DNA of 64,000 nt from Seohaeicola saemankumensis (lineage in GTDB: Bacteria; Pseudomonadota; Alphaproteobacteria; Rhodobacterales; Rhodobacteraceae). How positions within the stretch are numbered: position 1 is the first letter of the stretch; each line of letters starts with the position of its first letter. The stretch is from assembly GCF_021021435.1 (NCBI RefSeq), contig NZ_JAINWI010000004.1, forward strand, positions 1-64,000, in the 5' to 3' direction. Of this stretch, positions 27,619-36,588 are shown in pieces. The notes beneath the pieces are model-generated. The model was not told the origin of the DNA and did no database searches. It saw only the letters and a program-made list of their open reading frames with translations. The position numbers were made by a program, and so were the translations under genes.

Positions 27619-28822
27619 TCAATTGGCCTTCGCCATGTGCGGCAAGGCATGTGCCATGACCTGAAGCCCGGTCAGAAGATCATCCTCGGCGGTATCCTCG
27701 GTGAAAGTATGACTAATGCCGCCGATGGAGGGGACGAACATCATTGCCACAGGCATCAGAATCGCAACATTGGTTGCGTCGTGCAAAGCGCCAGAGGGCA
27801 TTTCGCGCCAGCGGTCGGGGGCTTTTGCCTTCGCGGCAGACGTCAGGGCCGCGCGCAGGGCGGGGTCCATCGTGACAGGTTCCAATCCCATCATGTCGGA
27901 AAAGGACAGGGCCATGCCGGACTGCCCTGCGATTTCGGTGGCTGTCTGGCGGATGACGTTCTCCATTCTTTTCAAACGCGAACTGTCCCCATCACGCCAC
28001 TGCATCGAAAAAGTCACGCGCCCCGGCACAATGGAATGCGCGCCGGGATGCAGGCTGACGTGACCGATTGTCCACACGGATTGCGGCGTGACGATATTGC
28101 GCAAGCGGTCGTTCAAAGCCGCGTTGAAAGCCGACAGCGCCTGAAAGGCATCGCGGCGGCGGTGCATGGGCGTTGTGCCTGCATGGCTCTGCTCGCCCAC
28201 CAGCGTGATCGTCATATCGCGAATGCCGACGATATCCGTCACAATCCCGACGGCCTGCCCCGCTTCCTGCAGCCACGGACCCTGTTCTATATGGCATTCG
28301 ACAAAGCCGGTAAACCGCGCCGGATCGACGGCATCGCCTGCAAAATGGGCCATCGCCGCGCGCTTGTGCAAAGGAGACGCCCGCACTGTCCGTCAAGCTA
28401 TCGGCGCGATCAAGCGGCAGCTGGCCTGACCAGATCGCACTTCCGGTCGTGACGCCAAAGCGACCTTCCTCGTCCTGAAAATTCGCTACGGAAATGGTGG
28501 GGCCGCCTCTTTCCTGCGATGATCGCGCCAATTCCAGCGCCATGACAACACCTAACGCCCCATCCAACCAGCCACCTTCGGGCTGGCTGTCGCTATGCGA
28601 TCCCATCAGAAGCGACTTGCCCTGCGCGAGCCCGAAAAGGTTGCCCACCGCGTCAAAGTGCGGCTCCAGTCCCGCATCGGCCATGCGCCCCGCCAGCCAT
28701 TCCCGCGCGGCAATATCTGCCGGTGAATAAGCGGGACGGATGACCCCTTTGCCGACACCCGATGCCCCGAACCGGCGCAGATCGTGCAGATCCTTCAAGA
28801 ACCGTTCGCCGTTCACTCGCAT
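27619..28822 (-). pseudogene. Zn-dependent hydrolase (M20 hydantoinase/carbamoylase family), frameshifted
   Basis: Two overlapping minus-strand frames together give a full M20 amidohydrolase of about 400 residues. The N-terminal part (from MRVNGERFL, ribosome site GGAGG) carries [14 protein letters not shown] and FQDEEG. After a switch of frame the rest carries [20 protein letters not shown] and ISHTFTED. Together these supply all metal ligands of N-carbamoyl-amino-acid or allantoate amidohydrolases. The span of 1204 nt is 3x401+1, so one extra base fits, probably in the AAA at 28370-28372. A sequencing error cannot be excluded. Confidence 0.85.
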
Positions 28823-28951
28823 CACCTGTTCCTCCGCTATGTTCGGCCATGAGCAAAACTTCACGGAACCGGAATGTCCATCCGCTGTTTCGCAGTTGTC
28901 TTAGCCTTGGCGCTCACTTAACTCTGCCGCGCAAGCACAGGGAGACAGACA

Positions 28952-29611
28952 ATGTCGCAGATCACCCTTGTCCGTCACGGGCAAGCCCAAACCAAAGCGC
29001 GGGATGAACACGAGTATGACAGCCTGAGCGCGCTTGGTCACCAGCAGGCGGCATGGCTGGGCGAGCATCTGTCCGAGACACGCGAAAAGGTCAGCCGTGT
29101 CTATTGTGGCACCCTGATCCGGCATGTCGAAACCGCCTCGGCCATGGGCGCGGAAACCCATGCCGAGATCATTCAGGACGCACGCCTGAACGAGATGGAG
29201 TTTTTCACGCTGGCAAAGCTTTACGGTGTGCAACATGCCGTGCCTCTACCGGATACACGCGAAGAGTTCGTCACCTATATGCCGCGTCTTCTGATGGCAT
29301 GGGAGGCCGGAGAAATCGAGAACCCGCCCGAGAGTTTTGTAGAATTTTCCGAGCGCGTGACCGATGCCATTGCCGAGATTGCCGCAGGGAAAGGTCCAGC
29401 TCTTGTGGTCACGTCGGGCGGGCTGATCGGGATGGTGTTGCGCCAGACCATGGGGCTTGGCATGCCCGCATTCGCACGGGCCTGCATTGCCATAATGAAC
29501 ACTTCGGTCCACCGTCTGCACCGGCTGGGACAGGACATGGCCCTCACCCAGTTCAATGCGGTACCACATCTGGACCGCCCCGACCGGCAGTATGCACAAA
29601 CGCATCTTTAA
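28952..29611 (+). CDS. Histidine phosphatase superfamily protein
   Basis: 219 residues. The catalytic LVRHGQAQ opens the protein; GTLIRHVETA, an acidic LNEMEF region and VVTSGGLIGM complete the phosphoglycerate-mutase-like active site. The substrate is unknown (phosphosugar, phospholipid or protein phosphohistidine are all possible). GGGAG lies 9 nt before the ATG. It is followed by the lysine-degradation genes 56 nt downstream and may be cotranscribed. Confidence 0.88.
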   Translation: MSQITLVRHGQAQTKARDEHEYDSLSALGHQQAAWLGEHLSETREKVSRVYCGTLIRHVETASAMGAETHAEIIQDARLNEMEFFTLAKLYGVQHAVPLPDTREEFVTYMPRLLMAWEAGEIENPPESFVEFSERVTDAIAEIAAGKGPALVVTSGGLIGMVLRQTMGLGMPAFARACIAIMNTSVHRLHRLGQDMALTQFNAVPHLDRPDRQYAQTHL

Positions 29612-29667
29612 GCCGCCTGCAAGCTTGGCTATGGTGCAGGCCGATCCTGAGAACGAAAGACGCCTGA

Positions 29668-30720
29668 ATGACACATCTGTGGGTGCGCGCCGAACAACGC
29701 GCCAATGAGGAGCGGGTGGGCCTGACCCCTGATGGTTGCGCCGCACTGATTGCCGCAGGAATACGCGTTACAATAGAGAAAAGCGATGTACGCGCCTTGC
29801 CGATTGACGGCTATCGCGACGCCGGTGCCGAGATCGCCGCGCAGAACAGCTGGCCTGCCGCGCCCGCCGACGCGATCATATTCGGCCTCAAGGAACTGCC
29901 GGACGATGGCACGCCTTTGCCGCATCGTCACATCATGTTCGGCCATGCCTTCAAGGGCCAGCCCGCCGGTCAAGCACTGCTCAAGCGGTTCAAGGCAGGC
30001 GGCGGGACGCTTTTTGATCTTGAATATCTGGTGGACGAGAACGGCCGGCGTGTTGCGGCTTTCGGCTACTGGGCAGGTTTTGCAGGGGCCGCCATTGCAC
30101 TAAAATGCTGGATTGCCCAGCAGGAGGGCGGCATCTGTGATCCGGTCGGTGTCTATGCCGGACGCGATGCGCTGGTCGCGGATCTGACCGCCACGATGCC
30201 GCGCAATCAATCGCGGCCACGTGCGATTGTTATCGGCGCTTTGGGGCGCGTGGGAACGGGTGCATCCGATCTTTGCGAGGCCCTAGGAATGCAGGTGACA
30301 CGCTGGGACATAGCCGAAACCGCCAGTGGCGGGCCGTTTCCGCAGATATTCGAGCATGAGCTTTTCCTTAATTGCATTCTGGCGCGCCCCGGAACACCGG
30401 TATTCGTGCCTGAAAGCGCCTTGAGTGCGCTCCATGACCTGCGCGTGATCGGTGATATTGCCTGCGATCCAACCAGCGATTTCTCTCCGATCAAGGTCTA
30501 TGACCGCACAACCACATGGGATGCGCCTGCGTTGCGCGTGCATGATACACCGCCACTGGATGTCACGGCCATCGACAATCTGCCGTCCATGTTGCCTGTA
30601 GAAAGCTCGCAGGACTACGCAGACCAGCTTCTATCGACACTGCTATCTCTGAACGACCTTGAAACCGGTGTCTGGGGACGTGCCAAGGATACGTTCCAGA
30701 CCCATTTGGCAAAGATTTGA
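29668..30720 (+). CDS. Saccharopine dehydrogenase, lysine-forming type (lysine + 2-oxoglutarate to saccharopine)
   Basis: 350 residues of the yeast LYS1 type within the alanine-dehydrogenase/saccharopine fold. The N-terminus LWVRAEQRANEERVGLTP and IMFGHAFKGQPA form the substrate pocket, and VIGALGRVGTGA is the NAD-binding loop. In bacteria this enzyme usually works as lysine-ketoglutarate reductase in lysine breakdown. It forms an operon with a SemiSWEET gene and the second saccharopine dehydrogenase. Confidence 0.9.
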   Translation: MTHLWVRAEQRANEERVGLTPDGCAALIAAGIRVTIEKSDVRALPIDGYRDAGAEIAAQNSWPAAPADAIIFGLKELPDDGTPLPHRHIMFGHAFKGQPAGQALLKRFKAGGGTLFDLEYLVDENGRRVAAFGYWAGFAGAAIALKCWIAQQEGGICDPVGVYAGRDALVADLTATMPRNQSRPRAIVIGALGRVGTGASDLCEALGMQVTRWDIAETASGGPFPQIFEHELFLNCILARPGTPVFVPESALSALHDLRVIGDIACDPTSDFSPIKVYDRTTTWDAPALRVHDTPPLDVTAIDNLPSMLPVESSQDYADQLLSTLLSLNDLETGVWGRAKDTFQTHLAKI

Positions 30721-30721
30721 C

Positions 30722-30973
30722 ATGACCCCTCTCTATATCGGATATGCTGCTGCCATTCTTGGTACGATCTGCTGGATTCCGCAGGCCCTGCAGGTCTGGC
30801 GGACGCGTGACACGCGTAGCCTGTCGCTGATCGCACAGATCCTGTTTCTGGCGACGGTCTCTCTCTGGCTGGCGTACGGCGTGATGATTGTCGACTGGCC
30901 GTTGATCCTTGCCAATGTCGTCTCGGTCACAGCGATGATCGCCATTGTATCGGCCAAGCTGAAGTTCAAATAA
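30722..30973 (+). CDS. SemiSWEET/PQ-loop family small transporter
   Basis: 83 residues with three membrane helices. The PQ-loop signature CWIPQALQVWRTRDTRSLSL lies at the end of helix 1. SemiSWEETs dimerise to form a six-helix facilitator, usually for sugars. The gene starts 1 nt after the upstream stop and ends 14 nt before the next gene, sandwiched between the two enzymes of the saccharopine pathway. That context, and the existence of lysine-transporting PQ-loop proteins in eukaryotic lysosomes, suggest an amino-acid-related substrate here. Confidence 0.88.
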   Translation: MTPLYIGYAAAILGTICWIPQALQVWRTRDTRSLSLIAQILFLATVSLWLAYGVMIVDWPLILANVVSVTAMIAIVSAKLKFK

Positions 30974-30987
30974 CGAAAGGATAACCC

Positions 30988-32133
30988 ATGACCATCCATT
31001 GGTGCGGCACCGGCCTCTCGGCCATTCCCGGCTTGCGTCGACTGATCGAGGCAGGACATGAGGTCACCGTCTGGAACCGCTCGACCGACAAGGCGCGCAA
31101 GGTCGTGGGCGATCTGACCGACCGGATCAAGGCCTTTGACATCGAAGCGCTGGGCGCGGAATTGTCCAAAGGCGATGTTGTTGTCTCGATGCTGCCTGCC
31201 GAGTGGCATGTGCCACTGGCGAAGCTGTGCCTTGAGAAAGACACGCATTTCGTATCATCTTCCTATATCGCACCGGAAATGCGGGCACTAGACGATGCGT
31301 TTCGCAACAAGGGCTTGTCTTCGGTCAACGAGGTCGGGCTTGATCCCGGCATCGACCACCTGATGGCGCATCATCTTGTCGCGGAATACCGCGCCTCTGA
31401 CGCTTATGATCCGGCCAATGAAATCTCTTTCCTGTCCTATTGCGGGGGCGTTCCCAAGATCGCGAATGCGTTCCGCTACAAATTTAGTTGGTCGCCGTTG
31501 GGCGTGCTGAAAGCGTTGCGCTCGCCGTCGCGTTCAATCCGTAACTTTTCCGAGCTGCGCGTGGATCGCCCGTGGAACGCGCTGAGCAGCTATGACGCGC
31601 CACTACCGCAAGCCGAGACCTTCGAGGTTTACCCCAACCGCGATTCAGTTCCCTTTATCGAGGATTACCGCTTCGACCCCGCATGGCCGGTCCGCGATTT
31701 CGTGCGCGGCACGCTGCGCCTCAATGGCTGGTCGGACGCATGGGCCGATGTCTTTGCCGAGATCGAGTCATTGTCCGGTCCTGAAGGCGACGCCCGGCTT
31801 AAAGAAATGTCAGACCAGTTCTGGGCCGAGAACGCCTATGACGACGGCGAGCCTGACAGGGTTGTTCTTTGTGTGGAATTGAAAGCGGCAAAAGATGGCA
31901 AGATCGTATGGCACAAATCTTACGTCATGGATGCCTGGGGTGATGCGCGCGGCACGGCCATGGCGCGGCTTGTGTCAGTACCGGTGTCGCTTGCGGTGGA
32001 GGCTGTTCTGACGCGTGCCGTGCCCGCAGGCGTCACTGCCGCACCGTCCGATCCGCGACTTGTCGGCAAGTGGATGGATGAAATTGGCCGACTGGCGCAA
32101 CATCTTGCGATTGTGGACCGCACGACTGTCTAA
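30988..32133 (+). CDS. Saccharopine dehydrogenase, glutamate-forming type (LYS9-like)
   Basis: 381 residues. The N-terminal Rossmann start IHWCGTGLSAIPGLRRLIEAG, SMLPAEWHVPLA and NEVGLDPGIDHLMAHHLV are hallmarks of saccharopine reductase/dehydrogenase (LYS9). It should convert saccharopine to glutamate and aminoadipate semialdehyde, completing the first half of lysine degradation. GAAAGGA about 8 nt upstream is the ribosome site. The operon ends at a perfect terminator (32164-32197). Confidence 0.92.
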   Translation: MTIHWCGTGLSAIPGLRRLIEAGHEVTVWNRSTDKARKVVGDLTDRIKAFDIEALGAELSKGDVVVSMLPAEWHVPLAKLCLEKDTHFVSSSYIAPEMRALDDAFRNKGLSSVNEVGLDPGIDHLMAHHLVAEYRASDAYDPANEISFLSYCGGVPKIANAFRYKFSWSPLGVLKALRSPSRSIRNFSELRVDRPWNALSSYDAPLPQAETFEVYPNRDSVPFIEDYRFDPAWPVRDFVRGTLRLNGWSDAWADVFAEIESLSGPEGDARLKEMSDQFWAENAYDDGEPDRVVLCVELKAAKDGKIVWHKSYVMDAWGDARGTAMARLVSVPVSLAVEAVLTRAVPAGVTAAPSDPRLVGKWMDEIGRLAQHLAIVDRTTV

Positions 32134-32163
32134 AACGGCGCAAAGCGCCCTTTGTGCCAAATA

Positions 32164-32197
32164 AAAACCCCGCTCCGGACATCCGGAGCGGGGTTTT
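32164..32197. terminator. Bidirectional terminator
   Basis: Perfect 16-nt arms AAAACCCCGCTCCGGA / TCCGGAGCGGGGTTTT separated by CA, between two convergent genes. A-tract and T-tract allow it to work both ways. Confidence 0.92.
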
Positions 32198-32257
32198 GAA
32201 CAACGGGGAGCTGTTCAACTCTGACGCGGAGGGAGGAACCACGTCAGAACATATGTT

Positions 32258-32563
32258 TTAGCGCGGCGAGAAGGTTACGGCGCTGTTGTCGGTGGGTGCG
32301 TTAAAGCTGTAAACGGTCACCTCACCATCTTCCGCAATTGCTTCACGGCCAGGATTGATGATCAGGCTAGCGTCGACCGTCAAGGGTACACCGGCTGTTG
32401 CAGCGATGGTGTCGCTGTCCGAAATACCGCGGTCCTGCTGGAATACGATAACGCTTGCGGGCTCCGAACGGGTAGCCAGCGTGTCGTCTGCGACCATATC
32501 ACCTGCGTAGGCAGCGGTTCCGAATGTGGCGGCGGCGATAGCGGTCATAATAATGCGGTTCAT
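32258..32563 (-). CDS. Small exported hypothetical protein
   Basis: 101 residues with a signal peptide (MNRIIMTAIAAATFGTAAYA, then G). The mature part is small, acidic and without cysteines (SEPASVIVFQQDRGISDSD, NAPTDNSAVTFSPR). I do not recognise a family. It is monocistronic, preceded by a markedly AT-rich region and followed by the bidirectional terminator, which points to a free-standing, possibly well-expressed gene. Confidence 0.7.
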   Translation of the reverse strand: MNRIIMTAIAAATFGTAAYAGDMVADDTLATRSEPASVIVFQQDRGISDSDTIAATAGVPLTVDASLIINPGREAIAEDGEVTVYSFNAPTDNSAVTFSPR

Positions 32564-32929
32564 TTTGTAACTCCATTTTTCTGGTTACGATCATTTTCGA
32601 TCTGCAGCCAATATGGACCTGCACGAGCGCACATTCAAAACACACCCGCTCAAGGGAACGTGTGATCTTGCGATCTTGAAAGATGAAACTAATTCTCTAG
32701 CGGCACATTTTGAAATATTTTAACAACAATTTCAGTATTTTACGATTATATTTCTATGAACTCACATGAATTATTACTCACAGGTCACGGTTCCTCGATA
32801 AGCGCGACAGGGAATTTGTGATGATTGACCCAACGTCCAAACTGACGTGAAATGCGGTACTGTGCACGAAGTTTGTGCAATTTTGCACATTAAAGCAAGA
32901 AACCCAGAGCATCCCGTGCTCTAAAATGG
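32564..32929. other. AT-rich gene-free region with operator-like palindromes
   Basis: A 366-bp stretch without a supportable CDS. 32690-32790 is strongly AT-rich against the rest of the window. TGTGCAA-TT-TTGCACA (32874-32889) is a perfect palindrome, preceded by another TGTGCA at 32861. AGAGCA-TCCCG-TGCTCT (32906-32922) is a small hairpin next to the DUF3775 stop and may be a weak terminator. Confidence 0.5.
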
Positions 32930-33256
32930 CTAACCTCCTCGAATCAAATCATCTTCTTCGTCTGTGGCGGACATCCCCAGGGCGTCCAGCCCGTTTTCAA
33001 GATGGTCGGACAGATGCGGCGTGCCCAGCAGGTAATCGGCTGTCGGGGTGGTTGCCTCTTCTGCTGCAGTCTGGATCGCCTCGGCCAGTTCTTCCGGCTC
33101 GAAAGAGCCGCGACCGATCCACATCAGGGCGACAAGGCTGACTTGCTCCTCGTCGCTCAGGCGTTCGATAAACGCGCGCAACTCGCCTTCGGCACGCGAA
33201 AGTTCGCGTGACATCAGCACGACTTGAGCAACTTTGTTGATGGAAATTTCCAGCAT
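32930..33256 (-). CDS. DUF3775 domain protein
   Basis: A protein of 108 residues, helical and acidic. The pattern FIERLSDEEQVSLVALMWIGRG followed by ADYLLGTPHLSDHLENGL fits DUF3775, a short alphaproteobacterial family of unknown role. AGGAGGACC before the ATG is a strong ribosome site. It stands alone, 68 bp downstream of the SDR gene on the same strand. Confidence 0.7.
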   Translation of the reverse strand: MLEISINKVAQVVLMSRELSRAEGELRAFIERLSDEEQVSLVALMWIGRGSFEPEELAEAIQTAAEEATTPTADYLLGTPHLSDHLENGLDALGMSATDEEDDLIRGG

Positions 33257-33323
33257 GGCGGGGTCCTCCTGTTGGCACTATGCCAGACAGTCCTGATCTC
33301 TCCAAACGGAAGCGTCTTTGACC

Positions 33324-34058
33324 TCAAGCAAACAGGCGGTAATAAAGCCAATCCGGCATGAATTGCGACATGCGGAACAACCAGCTGAAAATGCGCGGGA
33401 AACTGCGCTTGAACGTGCCTTCATCATTCATCAGCTCGAACATTTCCTGTGCGGCCTGATCCGGCTCCATCAGGAAGGGCATGGCAAACTCGTTCTTGTC
33501 GGTCAGGCGCGTGCGGATGAAACCGGGGTTGGCGACCTGAACGCGCACGCCTGTTTTCCGAAGGTCGGCATAAAGGCTTTCGGCCAGCGACATCGTGCCC
33601 GCCTTGGATGCGGCATAGCCGATAGCACCGGGCAAACCACGAAAGCCAGACAGTGATCCTGTGATGACGACATGGCCTGAATCGCGTTCGACCATTTGCG
33701 GCAACACCGCGCCAACGGAACGAATGGCGCCGGTAAAGTTGATGTCGGCCATGGCTTCCGCCTGACCAGTGTGCCACTCTTGCGCCTTCATCGGCCAGTA
33801 GACACCTGCCAGATAGACCATACCGTCGATCTGGCCGATCTGCTGCATCGCTGCCGCCAGGCTGGCGCTATCACTGACATCAACGGTCACAAATGACGCC
33901 TTGCCAGGCAGTGCCGCCACCAGTTCCTGCAACCGCTCCTCGTTGCGTGCGGAAACGATCACCTCGACACCGGCGCTGCTGAGTTTATGGGCGAGCGCGG
34001 CCCCCAAGCCTTCGCTGGCACCGATCAGCCAATACCGTTTTCCCTGCCAATCAATCAT
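33324..34058 (-). CDS. Short-chain dehydrogenase/reductase, last gene of the RpoE-linked lipid operon
   Basis: 244 residues. The nucleotide loop is an atypical GASEGLGAALA; the active-site Ser-Tyr-Lys appears as TGSLSGFRGLPGAIGYAASKAG. The substrate is unknown. Its start overlaps the DUF3833 stop (ATGA). In Rhodobacter sphaeroides the same set of five genes (as I recall, RSP_1087 to RSP_1091) belongs to the sigma-E/ChrR regulon, which supports a role in singlet-oxygen or membrane-lipid response. Confidence 0.85.
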   Translation of the reverse strand: MIDWQGKRYWLIGASEGLGAALAHKLSSAGVEVIVSARNEERLQELVAALPGKASFVTVDVSDSASLAAAMQQIGQIDGMVYLAGVYWPMKAQEWHTGQAEAMADINFTGAIRSVGAVLPQMVERDSGHVVITGSLSGFRGLPGAIGYAASKAGTMSLAESLYADLRKTGVRVQVANPGFIRTRLTDKNEFAMPFLMEPDQAAQEMFELMNDEGTFKRSFPRIFSWLFRMSQFMPDWLYYRLFA

Positions 34059-34621
34059 ACCGCATCCACCTTCCGCATTGTGGCCACCAGTTCGGCCACG
34101 GGTATCCCGAATTTGCGAAACTGGCTTCGGTTCACGACGGTACCATTCGGGGCCAGATACATCCAGTCCACGGTATCCAACACATGACCGCCAGCATCCT
34201 CGGGCAAACGGATCCGGTAGTTCAAACGCACCGCAGAGCCTTGCATGACGCCGATGCCTGTTTCCACCAGATCATCCGCATCTGCCTTGATGCGCCCGTC
34301 ATTACCAAGCTCGAGCCGCCATTCACGGTCTTGCGTTGCACCGCTGTCATAAATGAAATGTTCACGCATGATGCCGCGGTTTCCGTCCCAGCGCGCCTCG
34401 AACCTGCCGACAAACCGCGAAGTAACACGTCCGAGAGGGCCGTAAATAACGCCTTCGCAAAGTATCGGACCGTTAAGGTGCTCTCTTAGGTCAAACTGGA
34501 GATTGCCGCCCTCATAATCTTCGGGGCGCTGCGCCACGAATGACCAAAATCGCGCCTTCGCCCATAGAATTGCCAGAACGCCAAAGGCGCCGAGGAACGT
34601 GAAGAGAATTGGATCGGCCAT
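34055..34621 (-). CDS. DUF3833 family protein
   Basis: 188 residues: one N-terminal membrane helix (FTFLGAFGVLAILWAKA), then a beta-rich domain (YEGGNLQFDLREHLNGP, MYLAPNGTVVNRSQFRKFG) of the DUF3833 type, lipocalin-like in pattern. Function unknown; a role in lipid handling is inferred from the operon. It directly abuts the MFS stop upstream and overlaps the SDR start downstream. Confidence 0.8.
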   Translation of the reverse strand: MADPILFTFLGAFGVLAILWAKARFWSFVAQRPEDYEGGNLQFDLREHLNGPILCEGVIYGPLGRVTSRFVGRFEARWDGNRGIMREHFIYDSGATQDREWRLELGNDGRIKADADDLVETGIGVMQGSAVRLNYRIRLPEDAGGHVLDTVDWMYLAPNGTVVNRSQFRKFGIPVAELVATMRKVDAV

Positions 34622-35836
34622 CTAGTCCTCCTTCCAGTGAGTGGTCGCAAGCAGTCCGATGGCCAACAGCTTCAGGACACAGGGCACCAGACCATAGGCA
34701 AGGCTCAGCGCCCAAAGCGCGCTTTCTGTATTCTCGGTTCCGGCACGGAACCCTGCGGTTTCAAGGGCCGGCAAAAGAGCAATCGCGGCAAAGGCCAGCG
34801 ACAGCTTGGACACAAAGGACCACAGCCCAAACGCGCCCGATGCCCCCGGTGCGACCCGCGCCATACGCGCAGAAAATATTGCGGGCAGCAGGGTCATATC
34901 CGCGCCCAGCGCGGCACCCGACGCCAGACAGATCAGGCCAAAGGCCCACACATCGCCCGCCCCCAAGGTCAGGGCGAAGGCGAAGGCGATGATCGACAGC
35001 ACCATCCCAGACATCAGCACCTGTTTGGGGCCAAAGCGTTCGGCGGCACGCCCCCAGAAAGGGGCCGCGATCGCTGCTGAAAGGAAAAACAGCAACAGGA
35101 ATGGCCCTTCCCAACCGGGCGCGGCAAGGCGGCTTTCGACGAAGAAGAGAAACAGGGTCGAACTGACCGCGACGGGTGCTGCATTCACCAAGGCGATCAA
35201 CAGCAGGCGGCGCGCAACCGGATCTTGCAGAACCGGTGCAAAACCACCCTCGGGGATCTCGCCCTCGCTGCCCCATTCACGGCGCATCACCCAAAGCGCT
35301 GTCAGACCCAGAATGGCAAACCCCAAGGAAAAGCCGATGAACCCGCCCAATATCACCGGCGCAACGGCCGCAACACAGACACCCAGCAAAGCACCGGTTT
35401 CGCGCCAGCGCGCCAGACGCAGATGCCCTGCACCTTCCAGCCTGCCGCCCGTCTGGACGCCTTGGGCGTAGAAACAGATCGTCAGAAAACTGAAGGCGGA
35501 AAAAACGCCTGCCAGCATCAACGCGAACCAGATCAGTGGGGCGACAGGCGGCGCAACGGCGAACAAACCCAACATCGAGACAACCATAAGCGCCACGCCA
35601 AAGGTCACCGCCGCTGCCCGCCAGTGCCGCAAGGCACCTGCCAGTCGGCCCAGCAACGGGTCCTGGATGACATCGAACAGGCGCAGTCCAAACAGGACCG
35701 CCCCCAAAGCCGCCAGCGAAACGCCGTATTCGTCGACATAGAATTTTGGCGCATGGATATAGATCGGTAAGCCCGCCGCCGCGAGCAGCGCTGCAAATAC
35801 GCCGTAGGCCGGAAGCGAGACCTTCCAGACGGTCAT
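34622..35836 (-). CDS. MFS transporter (GPH-type)
   Basis: 404 residues with about twelve membrane helices. APKFYVDEYGVSLAALGAVLFGLRLFDVIQDPLLGR is written like the sugar-cation GPH branch (here given in parts: APKFYVDEYGVSL, then RLFDVIQDPLLGRLAG). The start MTVWKV overlaps the DUF1365 stop by 4 nt, with GAGGT as ribosome site. Given its partners it may move a lipid-related compound and not a sugar; this is inference. Confidence 0.85.
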   Translation of the reverse strand: MTVWKVSLPAYGVFAALLAAAGLPIYIHAPKFYVDEYGVSLAALGAVLFGLRLFDVIQDPLLGRLAGALRHWRAAAVTFGVALMVVSMLGLFAVAPPVAPLIWFALMLAGVFSAFSFLTICFYAQGVQTGGRLEGAGHLRLARWRETGALLGVCVAAVAPVILGGFIGFSLGFAILGLTALWVMRREWGSEGEIPEGGFAPVLQDPVARRLLLIALVNAAPVAVSSTLFLFFVESRLAAPGWEGPFLLLFFLSAAIAAPFWGRAAERFGPKQVLMSGMVLSIIAFAFALTLGAGDVWAFGLICLASGAALGADMTLLPAIFSARMARVAPGASGAFGLWSFVSKLSLAFAAIALLPALETAGFRAGTENTESALWALSLAYGLVPCVLKLLAIGLLATTHWKED

Positions 35837-36588
35837 CTGCTGACCTCTTCCGCAGGAGGTTCTGGACGCGGGCGATAGGTGGCACCCTTCCACCAAAGCT
35901 TGAGCGCCTGCCAATGAATCAGGGCTAGCACACGGCGTGACCCGAACGGCCGACGCAACACGCTACGCAAAATGCTTGCGTTGCTGATGGGTTTACGCGC
36001 GCCAACAAGTGTTGCGATCACACCGCCATTGCCGCCGGTATAGTCGATCCAGATGCCGATCCGGTCAGGACGGATATCAAAGCGGAACTCGTAACCTCCA
36101 TCAACAGGCTGAAAGGGGCTCACATGCATAAGCTTGGTGGCCCGCAACCGATCCTCGGACGTGATGACGCCATGATCTTCGGGCAGGACCAGATAGGAAT
36201 GGCGATCCCCGAAGGTATTGGTCACCTCGGCAATAACCGCGCGCAACCCGTCATCCACATCATGACACAGCCAGAAAGAGACGGGGTTGAACACGTGGCC
36301 AAGAACGCGGGGTTGGGTCAGCAATTCGATCCGGTCAGGCGTCTCAACCGCATTGGCTGCCAGAACATCGCGGACCCACGCAGCCCCGCGGCCCTGCTTG
36401 GGCACGCCCCCGTGATCCATGTCCCACAGCGAGACAAGGTTGCCCTTGTTCCTGCCGAACAAGGCAGGCGACATTGCTGGCTTTTCAGCATCCAACAGTA
36501 CATAGTCGACACTGTAGCGAAAGGCGTTTTCGATACCGCCCTTGCGACCATGCCAGGTATATCCTGCGATATGATCGATCCCGTTCAC
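35833..36588 (-). CDS. DUF1365 protein of the RpoE-linked operon (UfaO/RSP_1090-like)
   Basis: 251 residues starting at a GTG that overlaps the stop of the FAD gene (GTGA). Family landmarks: YTWHGRKGGIENAFRYSVDY, RVLGHVFNPVSFWLCHD and KLMHVSPFQPVDGGYEF. DUF1365 proteins regularly accompany this FAD oxidoreductase. From memory, the R. sphaeroides counterpart takes part in furan fatty acid synthesis, possibly in the oxygen-inserting step; I cannot verify the exact gene assignment here. Confidence 0.85.
   Translation of the reverse strand: MNGIDHIAGYTWHGRKGGIENAFRYSVDYVLLDAEKPAMSPALFGRNKGNLVSLWDMDHGGVPKQGRGAAWVRDVLAANAVETPDRIELLTQPRVLGHVFNPVSFWLCHDVDDGLRAVIAEVTNTFGDRHSYLVLPEDHGVITSEDRLRATKLMHVSPFQPVDGGYEFRFDIRPDRIGIWIDYTGGNGGVIATLVGARKPISNASILRSVLRRPFGSRRVLALIHWQALKLWWKGATYRPRPEPPAEEVSR

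Noticed and set aside
27992-28864. Programmed frameshift in the M20 amidohydrolase gene
   Set aside because: No slippery heptamer or downstream stem was seen; a mutation or read error is simpler.
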